Positions 46,658 to 59,479 are shown, counted from the first letter of the stretch. The stretch is 64,000 nt of DNA from Cryptomeria japonica (GCF_030272615.1 NC_081407.1:143350897-143414896), one strand, 5' to 3'. The notes: a model not told the origin generated them from the sequence alone. Numbers and translations: made by a program.

Positions 46658-46662
46658 GAACC

Positions 46663-49600
46663 TTTCTCTCTAAATATATTTACTTTGAGAGCTAAAGGGA
46701 TGTATTGGTCGTTATGATAGATTTTTGGGAAGATGCTGAAACAACCATGCCAACCCATTACATGCTCATGTTAGCACAAATTTTGAACCCATCTTTGGTA
46801 CTAACTTTTGATTTTGCACCTTATCTCACTGATGCCATTCATGAAGAGTTGATGGGGATAAAAAATGCTAAGGTAGATAGACCTTTTGGATGGTATTCTC
46901 TTCTTATGCACATGTTTTTATTCAAAGGTGCTGATTATTTTGGTAATGATATGGACCTGGTTAAGGAAAAGGATAATGAGAAGATGCCTATTCAATTATG
47001 GAGCACAATTTTGTCTTGGGACAGAGAGGGTGTGAGTTAATTGAAGTTTGATAGATGTTTTGCATCTAGGCTTAGGATCCTCTTGTGCCCACAAAACCCT
47101 AGAATTCCTAAAGCTCTCCTTTAATTCCTTAGGCCTAAGGAATTTGCTCAAGATATTAAGATTGTGCATAATTAGGGCAACATATACTTGTACCCTATTT
47201 CTACTGTGTTTAGAGTCTATGGTTTCAGAGGAACTCCATATTTTCTCCCCTATCAAGTCCCATTGAAGATAGGAATTGCAGAGGTCCTGAGGCAAATCAG
47301 AGGTTTGCAAGAAGAAGAATTAAAAAATAGGGGGAAAGGGACAATTTTCCCAACTGTCACCATTGCACATCAATTTGTAATCACCAAGGATGGTTGGAAT
47401 TTTTTTGATGATTTCCAAAGCCATACAGGTTGTCTACTGTAGTATCAAGGTTTGCTTATCCTGAAGACTTTTTTAATGGTATGTTCAAGAAGAGAGTAGT
47501 ATGAAGAGGCAGACCACACCAGATCCATTTTCCTGAGGATTTGATCAGAAATGAATTCAGCCTTGATGAACAGGAATTGAGAAAGGAAAAATGGATAGCA
47601 TATAAAAGGGCTCATGATTTTATCCACCAATTTGATATTGGTTATGACCCTTTGTCCAGTTTTACTCCCTTTGAGGAAAAGGATAAATTCTTGATACTTT
47701 ATTTTGAAGATTTAATGCAGACCTTAAAGGAAAAAAGGGAAGTTATATTGAAAAATGATCTTGAAAAAGGCTAAGTTGGTTCTAGCCAAGCCTTCCTTTG
47801 CTAGGGCCATCCCTCCAGGTGAATATGTGATGCACAAGAGGCCAAAATACAGTGTGCTAGTGCCAGTCAAAGGTGAGCCTTCTACTTCAAAGGGGAAAAG
47901 AGCAATAGAAGATGTAGTTGACATCAAAGATTCTCATAAAAGGAAAAGGGTGGGAAAAGAGGTGCTAATAGGTGAGCCTTTATACTCTCCATCCCAATAC
48001 CCAATCCATGTGGGAGATGAACATGCAGTGGCTGAGAAATTATTGTAGTTAGGAAGCCTTGGGGAGATTGCCTATACTTATGAATAAGTACAAGAAGGGA
48101 TGCCTGAAGAGCCACCAAGTGTTGAAATGGATTTGACTGTAGAGGAGTTTAAAGGAAAATAGTTAGACCTTAGCATCAAACAGGCCAGTGAAGATTTCTT
48201 GGTTGATAATAAATTTTTTTTCAATAGGATCTTTCATGCAATTTGTTTGGAAGCAAAATATAGAAAAATTCAAAGCCAAATGTGAAAAGAGGAAGAGTGA
48301 ACAACCCCACAAAGATGCATTTGCAGTAGAGGAAGAAGTAAAACAACAAATGATGACAAAATTCAAAACCATTACTCCTAAGCAGGGGAGAGAAATGGTA
48401 GCAAAAGGTGGTGTCCTAATTCTCCATGAGTGGGATATAGCAGATGCACTCATGCTTGAAGTAGTAAGGAAAGAAACAAAGCCCTTGGAAGGAGTGACAT
48501 TTAGCAAGGACCATGATGCTTTGGTCATGTCATCTCTAAGGAGGGATGAGAGCAGAAAGAGGAAGGACACTTAAGGGTCCAACTACCTTGGAGGTATGAT
48601 TGTGAAAAGAGTGCAGGACACGGGGATAGTAGAATCTGCCAGAACAGTTTTGGAATCAATAAAATTCAGTGTGGTAGTAGCTAAAAAGGAAGCCAAGGAA
48701 AAAGTTGACCTCCAGGTAAAAATAGAAATGATTCTAAAGGCTTATAATGAAGCCAAAGGAGAGATATCCCATAGGGATAACATCATTGCCAAGTTGCAGA
48801 ATCAATTAGCAGGGCAATGCCAGAAAGGTGAATCTTCCACTTTATTGATTGCCTCTTCTCCAGCAAAAACTCCACCCACCAGTCCAATCATTGAATTTCC
48901 CCCTTCTCCTATGACTTCTAGTTTTCAAGCAACTGAGACCATACAAGATGAAATTGAAAAGTTGAAATAGGCTCATGCCCTGTTTGCAAATAAGTTCGAG
49001 GAAAAAGTCAGAGGCACAATCTTAAAATTTTCTAACATAGTAGGAGCTTCTATTGTGTACATTTATATGAAGAGAATTTTGAATGTGTTGATTGATCTGA
49101 AAGAAGACAAGGCTACTTTGGAGCCAATTTTGAATAAGTGGATGCTCAGAGAGGTGGATTTAGAGCTTATGTGTTCATCTTATGAAGAGGCAGAGGATGA
49201 TGCAAATATTAAATCCACTTGTGAGTTAGTGAAAAACATGAGCAGGTTAGTAGAAGGAAGAGTCGATGTAGAGAGAAAGGCCAACTTGTATAGAAAAGAA
49301 TATGCTAACCATAAGTTTGAATTGTTTCCCTGGGGTTTTGTTAGTTCAAGTCAGCTGAAATATGAAAAGGTGTGGCTTGATGAACTAGGGTATAACTTGT
49401 CTCAATGGATAAATGAAGTCATCAACATAGATGACACATCTTTATTTATTTGGACAATTGAAAAAAATGAGAAAATGAAGTCACATTACAGTTTTTTGGA
49501 GACAGAGGTTACGCAATTAAGTAACACATGGAAAAGGTTGAATAAACTGAAGAAGAAGATTGTTAACTTCTCCTGGCTTGGTGATGACGTGTTCCAAGAG

Positions 49601-49669
49601 TGGAAACACAAGTATGCAATGCAAGAAGTGGAGGTTCAAGAACAGTTAGAAGATGTTGCAGTGGAATAA
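46663..49669 (+). pseudogene. Extra ORF of element E, second part
   Basis: This resumes after the H target duplication. The first 900 bases encode a globular region (H-E-E-L-M-G-I-K near 46840, W-Y-S-L-L-M-H-M near 46897, F-A-S-R-L-R-I-L near 47058, G-F-R-G-T-P-Y near 47223). A Lys/Glu-rich middle follows (47540-48960), then a C-terminal part with a W-K-R-L-N-K-L-K-K-K helix before the TAA at 49667. Frame changes lie near 47140-47200, 47470-47540 and 48050-48190. Together with 38659-39242 the protein would be about 1,150-1,200 residues. Function unknown. Long extra ORFs between pol and the 3' LTR are known in plant gypsy elements. Confidence 0.6.
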
Positions 49670-50606
49670 CAAACTTCAAAGCCGTTAGGAATGAAATGAT
49701 TGTAATTTCTTTTCAGCGGGAACATGGTTGTAAGAAACTTTTCCTAGGGAAGTCCGAAGCTTGTTTGCATCCATATCTTTATAAATCGATACTAGGACTT
49801 TAGGAAAAAATGATCACAAGAATTTGTAAAGAAACTTTGTTGAAATATATATAGGGTTTTCTACTTCTTTCAGAAATCACCTTGAGTTATGTAAGATTTT
49901 CAAAATCAATATTAATATATAGATCAAAAATTTCTGAGCCTAAATCTTCATTTTCTTCTTGTGTGCATTCATTGATTTACTGGTTTCTTTTAGATAATTT
50001 AGGGTTATTCAATTGAAGAGGGATTGCAAGGCAATCTTACAGATATGTTTTAGGCTTTTCTCTTCAGGAGAGGAATTAAATATACTTGAAATATCTCTGT
50101 TAGTAAATCAATTGTTTGCTACTTTGAATTTGATAAACAGTTTTAGTTTAAAGGGAAAGAGCTTATATATATGTCAGGCATGAATTAGGTTAATGAAAGT
50201 CAAAGTGATGAGATGTATGAGAATGTCTAGATTTGGAAGTCTTGTTTAAATTGGGTGATTCTGTAGCCTGGATAAGGCACTAATATCAGTTGTGGAGTAT
50301 TTTCTATCTTTCTTGGGGTCAAGACTGAAAATGAACACATGTTTTCTTTAATGTTCAATATTATTGAGGTGATGAGATTCATAGGTTTTTAGCATTGGTT
50401 TGCTATGGATCTCATATTAAAATTGTGAATGTATTCACAAGAGGTACACCCACCTAATCTTCATATAAGATTAAGGTGTAGAAGGTTTTGTAAAAACCTT
50501 GTTATATGTTTTTTTGGAATTCTATTTTCTTGTTGTCCTCTCCATATGCAACAGAGGTTTCAAATTTTCTTACAGAGGGGATTGGGGAAATCCAAATTTG
50601 AGAACA
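49670..50606 (+). repeat. 3' untranslated region and 3' LTR of element E
   Basis: This matches 222-1156. It ends GAGAACA at 50606, where copia fragment D resumes. The LTR start is unresolved. Confidence 0.7.
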
Positions 50607-52245
50607 ACATTTATTATGTTGAAGGTTTAAGGTATAATATTTTGAGTGTAGGAGAAGTGGTGGATAAGGGATTTTAATTACAGTTCAAGGATGGAAAATG
50701 CAAAATTATTAACGGATCTAGATTGGAGATTGGAATTTGTACATAGACAAAAGGTAATATATTCATTTGAATTCCAGTGAGAAGACATGTTTGATTTCAC
50801 AAATTGATGAGAGTTGGCTATGGCATAAAAGGTTGTGTCATGTGAATTTTGATTGCATTATAAAGATTAGTTCAACTAAGGCAATTAGAGATATACCTGT
50901 TAGGTCTCAGAGACAACTGAGAGGGAGGGGATGAATCAGTTAATTGTAATACTGGTAAAGATGAATGCATGAAACAAAAAGACAAAATCATCCACAACAC
51001 ATAACACCAATATTTGTACGTGGAAACCCTGTAAGGGGAAAAACCACGGTGGGAAACCTTACCCACAATCAGACGATACTACTACAGATAGTATGTGTAT
51101 ACAAATGGGGTCTACACATGCAAAATGGCCAAGCACCTAGAGCTCACTGCTCAAACATAAATAGGAGTCACACTGACTATAATTGGATGGTTAAATTCAA
51201 TAAGGATGTACTGCTCAAATTTGCATCTTTCCATGCTAGATTCAATATCGGTGTAGTTCTGATTGTCATCACAAAAACCCTCCTTCAACCTTCAAATGAT
51301 GTCTGCATGTATAGCTCTTCTTATTCTCACATATACCTTCACACAATTCTTTTTTGTATTCCACACATGATCTTACAAATAAGATCTTACATTTATATCA
51401 TAACCTAAGACCAATTTTAGTAGGTCAGCTCTAAAGGATATTACAATAAAATCAATTTACAAACAAAAAAATGTCTGATGCAATAACCAATTCAACATGT
51501 CAGCTTGATGCATTTACAACAATAATGAGACATCTCCATAGTGTGCCATGCTGATCTGAAAAAAGATAAACCTGTCGATGTATATCCTGGACCTATTAGC
51601 CGGTAACAACAAATATGCAAATACAAATATGCCAATGAACAAAACTCCAAGACAAAGTGTCCAAATGATGTCTTCAACATAATCAAGTGTTTTCCACACT
51701 ATTCCAAGTGTCGGTGAACATTATATCCTACTAGTGTACCAGATATCGGTGACTGTGCATAAGTCACTTGCTTGTCGATGAATGTTGCTGATTCTCCAAA
51801 GTACCAGAGTTGATAAGTGTTTAGTAGATGTTGACATCAATGACAAAACCATACCAAAATACCAACAATACCTAAGATTATGAAGCCCTATAATATGGTA
51901 TGTAAAGAATGTCAAATGAGTAAACAGGTCAGAACCTCTTTTAGGAGTATACAAGATAAATCTAATCATGTTCTTGATCTTATTCATACTGATTTGTGTG
52001 GCCCTACTAGAGTTTAAAGTTTTCAAGGTGATAGATATTTTATGCTAATCATTGATGATTATTCTAGAATGATGTGGGTTAGTTGTCTAAGGGAAAGATA
52101 TGAAGCATTTGAAAAGTTTAAAATATTTAAGGCTAAAGTGGAAACTAAGATGAGATTGAAGATTAAATGTTTGAGGTCAGATCATGGTGGAGAATTCACA
52201 TCCGGTGAGTTTAATAACTTTTGTGAGATGCATAAAACTGAACAA
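50607..52245 (+). mobile_element. Fragment D: copia integrase region, F family
   Basis: Two pieces (50607-50897 and 51873-52245), separated by a solo LTR, encode parts of protease and integrase closely related to element F. Piece 1: Y-V-E-G-L-R-Y-N near 50615, W-L-W-H-K-R-L-C-H-V-N-F-D near 50820. Piece 2: C-K-E-C-Q near 51905, H-T-D-L-C-G-P near 51990 and L-R-S-D-H-G-G-E-F near 52175, with both Asp residues intact. The left side was split by element E; the right side ends at the LINE. Confidence 0.82.
50898..51867 (-). repeat. Solo LTR of the F family
   Basis: 970 bp, TGTTAGGTCTC to ACCAACA in plus-strand reading, flanked by ATACC on both sides (50893-50897 and 51868-51872). In reverse complement it matches the F LTR (59480-60523). 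The interior was presumably lost by LTR-LTR recombination. The hairpin motif is at 51017-51056. Confidence 0.9.
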
Positions 52246-52265
52246 ATGGAGCAGAGTGGAGTAGA

Positions 52266-54003
52266 GTAGAGTGAAGGGGACAAGGGGATTGGTCAAGCCC
52301 AACATTTAAATGTTTTAGGTGGGAGACCTAGAGTAGCATCAGGACAACAAGTAGCAGGAAAACTCTCCGACCCTTTGGTGGGGGAGGGATTAGATGGTTT
52401 GGAACTTGATGCCCCTTTGGATTCGGGGGACCTAGGTGGGGGTCCCAAATCATGTGGACCCAGGCTTGAGAAGATTGGCAAATAGTCTTCTCTTTTTTGG
52501 AATCAAACCTAAAGGTAAGTCGACTTTGCCTCCTGTTGAAAATATCTTGAATATTTCTCAGGGAAGGTATGCCAGATCCATTTCTGATCAAATTATATAT
52601 CATAATATTGCTCGGATGGAAAGCACCCTGATAGGCAAATTCTTAGGGGTGAGACCTAACATTGAGGTTGTTCATGGATTTGTGAAGAGAAAATGAATTC
52701 TAAAAGGCCAGGTGGATGTGGTAGCTATGAATAAAGGATGTATCTCCTTTTCCTTCTCATGTGAGGAAGATCGCATAAAAATCCTTTGAAATGGAACCTG
52801 GATGATAGGTAAATATATAATATATATACAGAAATAGTACCCTAACTCGGGTTAGGATGATGAGTTTGTGGTCCAAGTGCCTGCTTGGATAAAGCTTCTA
52901 GGTCTTTCAATGGAACTGGGAGGAAGATGTTTTTGCTAGGATAGCTAATGCTTTCGGGGAGCTTCTCTCCATTGAATCGATGATGATGTCCAGAAGAAGA
53001 CTCATTTATGCCAGAATCTGCATAGGGATTGGGCCTAATATGGATATGCCAGAGGAGATAGCGATAGATTCAAAACTTGGTAAATGGATGCAAAAAATAG
53101 TTTATGAATATATTCCCTTTACCTGTTTTCATTGTAAGAGAGTTGGGCACTGGGCTAAAAAATGCCCAAACAAAGATTCCAAACCTCAAACCCAAACCAG
53201 GGTTTGGAAAAAGGTTGAAATGAACCAAGATAATAATATAGAAAAACCTTTGAAGGCTCTTCCTTTTGAAGGTTTGGATTAGGAGAAACAGTCCCAGATT
53301 GGAAGAAATGAGGAGGAATTAGCCAGGGAATCAGGAAATGAGATGGTGGATGGAGTGGAAGATAATATTTCCCAGCAAGAAAATGAGCAGGAGAAAAGTG
53401 GAAAGGATTCTAATGGTGGACAAAAGAATTCACAATACAACTACCTAAATGACCAAAAGGACACAACAAATCAGAATATAGCTAAGAGTGAAAAGTGGGA
53501 AAGTAGTCAAATGGATAAGGAAGACAGTCAAACCAAAGACAATAAGGAGGAGGGAGATGTTCCTAACTCAGAAGAAATCTCTTCTAGGTCAAAAAATGGA
53601 GTAAGCTGGTTTCAAGATGCTCAACATGATAATATCCTAGAGCAAGGACTCTCTGAGATATCTTTGGTTTCTCTAGCCCAAGTCAAGCCGACTTTCCCTG
53701 AGGAAAATGCTCCAATATGGGGAAATGAAGAAGACATAAAAAAGGCTTTGATAAAGAGTGGGACAAAATAGGAGGAGGTAGAAATATCGGAGGATAATAG
53801 AAAGGGAAAGAACAAATATAAAAATAATAATAACAACAACCATCTGACTACTAGAAACACTAGAAGTAGACTAGGGGAGGTGGGGGCTCAACACACATCA
53901 CCTGAAAGATATTCAAATGCAAAGAAGAGGACCATGGAAACCAACAAGAATCTAGTAGATGGTACTCAAAGAACCATCTTTGAAGCAAGTATTTCCAAAA
54001 AAT
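52266..54003 (+). pseudogene. ORF1 of the LINE
   Basis: The N-terminal part is Gly/Pro/Asp-rich. The DUF4283 region lies around 52580-53050 (I-G-K-F-L-G near 52630, L-K-G-Q-V-D near 52700, Y-A-R-I-C near 53009). A CCHC knuckle C-F-H-C-K-R-V-G-H-W-A-K-K-C is at about 53126-53167, and a Lys/Gln/Glu-rich tail runs to about 54000. Several stops (52695, 52790, 52837) and frame changes break it. ORF1 proteins bind the LINE RNA. Confidence 0.75.
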
Positions 54004-57000
54004 CATAAAGATTATTTCCTGGAATATACGAGGATTGAATAATCCTCATAAGCAAGATTTAATAAAAAGTATGAGTAGAGACAAAAACCCGGATGTTATT
54101 ATGATTCAGGAAACTAAAATGTCTAGGGAGAAGGTCGAATGTCTGAAAATGTTTAGCAATGGGGGAGTTAGTGGTGGTAGTTCTAAAGGGGCGTCTGGGG
54201 GTATAACTACTTTTTGGAATAATAATAATGTTAAGGGAGAGGTGTTGATTCAAAATAAAAATATGGCTTGTATTAGATTTATGCCTTTGAAAGATGGTAC
54301 TTCATGGGTCTTGACTAATGTGTATGCCCCTAACACCAAAGTTGGTTGAAGTGTTTTTTGGAGAAACCTATCCTCGATTAGAAGTAAGTTTTTTTAGGAT
54401 AGTTAGATTATCATGGGGGATTTCAATACCCCTCTGAGAGAATATGAGAAGAACGGAGGGAGCCAAACCAATCTGGACAATAGATTGGACTTGATGGAGT
54501 TAATTATTAACCAAGCTCTCAATGGTCTAGACTTGCAAGGGGTTAAATACACTTCCACCAACAGAAGGAGTGGTGAAGAGTTAATTCAGGTTAGGCTTGA
54601 TAGAGCTTTAATCTCTCATGACTGGTTTAATTCCTACTTTTGTTCTTTATCAGCTCATATCAGGGTCAGGTTAGATCATTATCCCATATCTTTTAATGCT
54701 AATCCCAAGTAGTGAAGGAGACATTTCCCTTATAGATTTGAAAGAATATGGACCAAACACCCGGACCTTGAAAGCAAAATCAAGGACTGGTGGTAGGTTA
54801 GAGTTGAAAGAAATGCTATGTATAAGGTGGTCAAAAAATTGAAGTTTGTGAAAGACAATGTTAAGAGATGGAATAAAGACTCCTTTGGTAACATCTTTGT
54901 CTCCAAAGATGCCATTCTCTTAGATATGAAAGATATCCAAGATGAGATTCATAATAATGGCTACAAAAATGTCTCTAGAGAGGCTAAAGATGAGATTCTT
55001 AAGAAATATCATGATATCATAGCCAAAGAAGAAACTTTATGGAGACAGAGATCGAGAAATATATGGCTGAAGGAGGGGGATAGAAACACCAAATACTTTC
55101 ATATGTCCACTTTGAAACACAAGGATATCAATAGGATTTCTCAGCTTAAAGTCAATGGCATAATTATTGATGATGAATATTCTATGAGGAAAGCTGCCCT
55201 GGAGTTCTTCTCCAATCTTTTGGCTAAGGATTAGAACCTGGACCTTCAAGCTCAAAGGGATCTTTTGGATTACATCCCTTCTATCTTGGATGCTGACCAA
55301 AACTCCTATATTACTACTATCCCAACTAATGATGAGATTTTGAAAGTTGTCAATTCTTTTGAAGGGAATAAGGCCCTGGGCCTAGATGGTTTCCCTATGT
55401 TATTTTTCCAAATGCATTGGCATATTATTGGAAGGGATGTTTCCAGTGCTATGAAAGAATTCTTTGGTGCTAGGAGAATTTTGAAAGAATTGAATGGTAC
55501 TTTCATTGCTCTTATTCCCAAGAAGATGGGAGCTGACTCCATGGATCTTTTTAGACCTATCAGCCTCTGCAATTCTTTGTACAAGATTATCTCTAAAGTT
55601 TTAACCTCTAGAATTATGACTTTTCTCCCCTCGATCATATCTCCCTAGCAAAGTGGGTTTGTCCTTGGGAGGAAAATTTTGGACTTGATTATCCAGGTCC
55701 ATGAGAACATTCATTCTCTTTCTAGGGCTAAAAAAGAAGGTTTCCTTCTGAAACTTGACTTATGTAAAGCCTATGATAGAGTTCACTAGGGCTTTATGCA
55801 AACTGTTCTTTCTACCTTTGGATTTTATTCAAGAAGCATCAGTCTTATCATGCAACTAGTTTCCTTTGCTTCTTTTCTTGTGTTGGTCAATGGGTATCCC
55901 TCACCCTTTTTCAAGTCCTCCAAGGGTATCAAATAGGGGGATCCTCTCTCCCCTGTTATTTTCATAATCATGACGGAATGCTTGGGAATATTGATTGGAA
56001 AACTTGTTGAGAAGGGAGAGTTTAGAGGGCTTAAACCTTCATCAAATGATCAAGTGTGTTCTCATCAGCAATTTGTGGATGATTCAATTATTATGGGGAG
56101 TTCTTATGTGAAATATTATAGAAGTTTAAAGAAAGCTTTGGATATATATGGGAGTGCTACTGGTCAACTGATTAACCGGTCTAAAGGTTTTTCTTATTTC
56201 ATAAACACTCCGAAGAGAAGACAGACAAAGATCAGTAATATTTTGGGTACCCAAATTGGGAATCTCCCTGCTTCCTATCTTGGGCTCCCTTTATGTCAGG
56301 TGCTTCCTGATACCTTTTGGGGTGCTCTAGTTGATAAAGTTCATAAGAGGTTAGCTGGGTAGAAAAGCTCTTTGCTCAGTCAAGCAGGAAAGGTCCAGCT
56401 TCTGAAATCTACCCTCTAGAGTATTCTCTATATGCCATCAATCTTTTTAGAATCCATGTTAAGTTTGCGGAGGCTATTGAAAAAATTGAAAGAACCTTTC
56501 TTTGGACTGGGGTTGAGGAAAAGGAGAAAATGAATTTTATTGCATGGGAAAAGGTGTGCAAACCTATAAGAAAAGGAGGACTTGGTCTTAGAAGAATTAG
56601 GGATATGAATGAGTTTCTCATGGCTAAGCAAATATGGAGAGGTTATAAAACTCAGGGAGAATGGAAATTGATATGGGATAATAAGTATAAAAGACAACTC
56701 CCTACCCTTCATAGTTTCCTCAAGGCTGGAGATATTCCGATTGGTTCCAACATCTAGAAAAATGTCACTAGAACTAGAGACATAATAGTCAAAGGAGTGA
56801 AATGGAAGGTGGGGAAGGGTGATTTCATTATATTCTGGGAAGACACTTGGTTGTTAGATTCTCCCATTAGTGACAATCCTGATTGGGGCAAGTTTTAGGA
56901 TCAGTGTAAGGAAAAATTTGGTACTAATGTGGCTAACTATTGGAATTTAGGTCAGTGGAAGGACTTATCCTCTGTTGATCCTTCCCTTGAGCATCTAAAC

Positions 57001-58190
57001 AAGATTAGGAATTCAATGGTGGTGGTTGATGATGAGGACCAGCTTATCTGGAAACTTACTACTAATGGTAAATTTTCTGTCTCCCCTTTATTTTCAGCAA
57101 TATTCTAGTTAGGAGAGTCCTTGTTGGGCTAAGGCTTGGGTGAAAGGACTTATTCTCAAAATTAATATTTTTTTTGGACTGTTCTTCAAAATAAGATTCT
57201 GACGGCTGACAATCTCAAAAATAGAGGTTTTTATTTGCCTAGTATTTGTCATCTTTGTATGCTGAAAGAGGAAATCATTAATCATATGTTTATCCATTGT
57301 CCCTTCTCTATGGATATTTGGGCTAGATGTCTAGAGAACTTCAACATTAGATGGGTCTTCCCTGAAGCTGTCCAAGATGTTTTTAATTCCTGGTTCCACC
57401 CTTCGAAGAATAATTCAGTTAATCTGTTATGGAGATTTGCTTTACCCCATATTTGTTGGGGAATATGGAAAGAAAGAAATGATAGAGTATTCAGAGATAA
57501 GGCATCAAAAGCTCAAATTATTTATGAGAAAATCAAAAGACATATGGTGGAGAACCTCTACATCACTGGTGGAATAATGAATCCCAAAGATCAAGGTGAT
57601 AACATCATTTTCAAGAATTGGAGAATAAAGGGGAGTGACATCATACATGCTAATCCTAGAGAAGAGGTGAGATGGGAATTCCCCCCTCATGGATGGATGA
57701 AAATTAACTTCGATGGTGCTTCCAAGGGAAATCTTGGTAATGTAGGGTGTGGTGTGGTGTTAAGGGATGAAGGGGGAATATGCAGAGCTATCAAATGTAC
57801 TCCCATAGGTCACCAAACCAATCATGTTACTGAGGGCATTGCTGCTTATCATGGGTTGGTTCTTGCCAAAGATTTAAATTGCACTAAAGTTTGGATTGAA
57901 GGCGATTCTTTGAATATTATTAATTGCTTGAATAATTTTCCCCCTCCTCTTGGTCTATACACAATGCCATCGAAACTATGAAGGAAATTAGTAAAACCTT
58001 TGAAATGTGTATTTTCACGCATGCATATAGAGAAGCCAGCATATGTGCTGATTAGGCTGCCAACCTGGCTTGCCGCTCTGACAAAATCATTACCCTTATG
58101 GTGAGAGTAATCTCAAGTGAGGCAAAATCTTTGATTGAACTGGACCGTATCCATATGAAGCAATGTGGCTTTGCTAATCACAATTTCTAA
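54004..58190 (+). pseudogene. ORF2 of the LINE (endonuclease, RT, RNase H)
   Basis: One frame from about 54008 to 56400, another to 57981, and a third to the end. AP-like endonuclease: S-W-N-I-R-G-L near 54017, Q-E-T-K near 54107, G-D-F-N-T-P near 54416, L-D-H-Y-P-I near 54672 (the usual Ser before Asp-His is Leu). RT: F-R-P-I-S-L-C-N near 55551, Q-S-G-F-V-L-G-R near 55650, L-D-L-C-K-A-Y-D near 55757, G-D-P-L-S-P near 55938, and the catalytic F-V-D-D near 56072. Then a C-x2-C...H-x3-H...C zinc region near 57245, and RNase H with F-D-G-A-S near 57710, a Glu near 57835, and G-D-S-L-N near 57900. Stops such as those at 55648 and 55935 fit Gln codons. Confidence 0.85.
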
Positions 58191-58195
58191 TGCCT

Positions 58196-58386
58196 TTTCC
58201 TCATTTTTCTATGATTGATTACTATGATAGTGAGGCTTGTTTTATTATCTGTCATATCATATTTACTTGGCACGGATTCTCAGTGGCTCTTCATAATAAC
58301 AAAAAAATTGTTAGGTTTCATCACAAAGATCATAGAGAAAATAACAGAGTTGCGATAAGGAATAATTGGGAAATTAAGGGTAAAAT
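58196..58386 (+). other. Possible LINE 3' end and spacer
   Basis: Short T-rich stretch without a clear domain. A run of seven A near 58300 is the only poly(A)-like feature. Confidence 0.35.
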
Positions 58387-59479
58387 GGGGGTAACAAAAA
58401 GAGGTTTGAACCGGCTTCTTGCTCGGATTGGAAGAAAAACAATGAAGTCTAGGAGATTCTTCAAGAGGGAGGTTTGAATGTTTTTATGGAAAGGCTTTGT
58501 GGCAAAGACCCTACTGTCACTAAGCATTTCATAAAAACCTGGAAGAATGGTAAGGTTCTTCTTGGCACCCAGATGATGCAAGTGGATGAGGATGTCATTG
58601 TTAAAGCTAAGGGTATGGCTGAAGAAGGTATTAAATTTTATAGAGACCGAAGTGTGTCTGACAAGGCTATGGATAGGTTTCTTGTCACAGATGGAGAAAA
58701 AAGGAAATTGGTGAAGGCGGATAATCCCTACTATTCCCCTAAGCATATTTGTAGGCCATGGAGGTTTGTGTTGTTTGTCACCATCAGCTACATTACTCTG
58801 GACAGAAGATTCACAAGGGCTTATGGGCATCACTTTGTGTTGCTCAATCACTTTTGCCATGGTGACAAGGTTAGTCTTCCTTAATATCTTGCCTTGTCTA
58901 TGGATCATACTATTCGTGAAGTGCAGAAAGATTCTCAAAAATATCACACCCTCCACCAGGGTTTAATGGTTTTAGTTTATAAGATGTTGAAGGGGAAAAT
59001 TATTGAGAAACCCATTAGTAAAGGCAAACAAATTAGGGATGATGATACTAAAAATGAGAATAGTGGGTTCAATCTCTATTCTGAAACTGAGGGTGAGTTT
59101 AGGGATTTTAGCAACAAGGGGAAGACCAAGGGAAAGAGCAAGGGGACTGTTGTGGATTCTGAACTTTCGGACTCTAAGGATGAGTCTTTTGATGATAAAT
59201 TCATAAAAAGAAAGAAGAGAAAGGGAATAGGTAAGAAAACCCAAAGGATGAAGAAGACCAATAATGGGATAAAAAAGGTGAAAAGGAAGATTATTATTTC
59301 CTTTGATGAGGATTTTGAAGTTGAAAAAACCGACAATAATAAGGGTAAGCAGGAAGATGAAATGCTGGATGGTGATCATGAGGAGAACCTGAACACACAG
59401 AGAATGCAAAATGAGGGTCGGGAGAACAAAATAGGTAATCAAAATGTTTGTCACAGTGTCATTGGTAATGACAACATCA
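58387..59479 (+). pseudogene. Unrecognised ORF upstream of element F
   Basis: One frame of about 360 codons, with a TAG near 58450 and a TAA at 58882 (both fit Gln). The N-terminal 160 residues look globular: W-K-N-G-K-V near 58540, V-D-E-D-V-I near 58585, G-I-K-F-Y-R-D near 58630, R-P-W-R-F-V-L-F near 58755, G-H-H-F-V-L-L-N-H-F near 58825. The C-terminal half is strongly Lys-rich with acidic blocks (several K-K-R-K runs), like a nuclear or nucleic-acid-binding tail. It is cut at 59479 by the F LTR. It could be the extra ORF of a further gypsy element or a host gene relic. Confidence 0.5.

Larger units (their letters stand above)
31603..50606 (+). mobile_element. Element E: Ty3/gypsy element with two RNase H domains and an extra ORF
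   Basis: A 5'-truncated gypsy element: gag fragment, protease, RNase H, RT-RNase H, integrase, a 1.6 kb spacer with tandem repeats, a long extra ORF, and a 3' LTR ending at 50606. Removing the inserted element H (7.4 kb) leaves about 11.6 kb. The 5' LTR and the start of gag are gone, replaced by the LTR of element C. A second copy of its 3' end (E1) opens the window. Confidence 0.8.
52246..58195 (+). mobile_element. L1-type LINE with RNase H
   Basis: A non-LTR retrotransposon with ORF1 (DUF4283 plus CCHC knuckle), ORF2 (endonuclease, RT, zinc region, RNase H), and no LTRs. Plant L1 elements with a C-terminal RNase H are common. The 5' edge is placed after the last D-like codons and is uncertain by tens of bases. 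No clear poly(A) tail or target duplication was found at the 3' side. Confidence 0.82.

Noticed and set aside
58296-58310. Poly(A) tail of the LINE
   Set aside because: Only seven A in a row with no target duplication detectable; not enough to call the 3' end.
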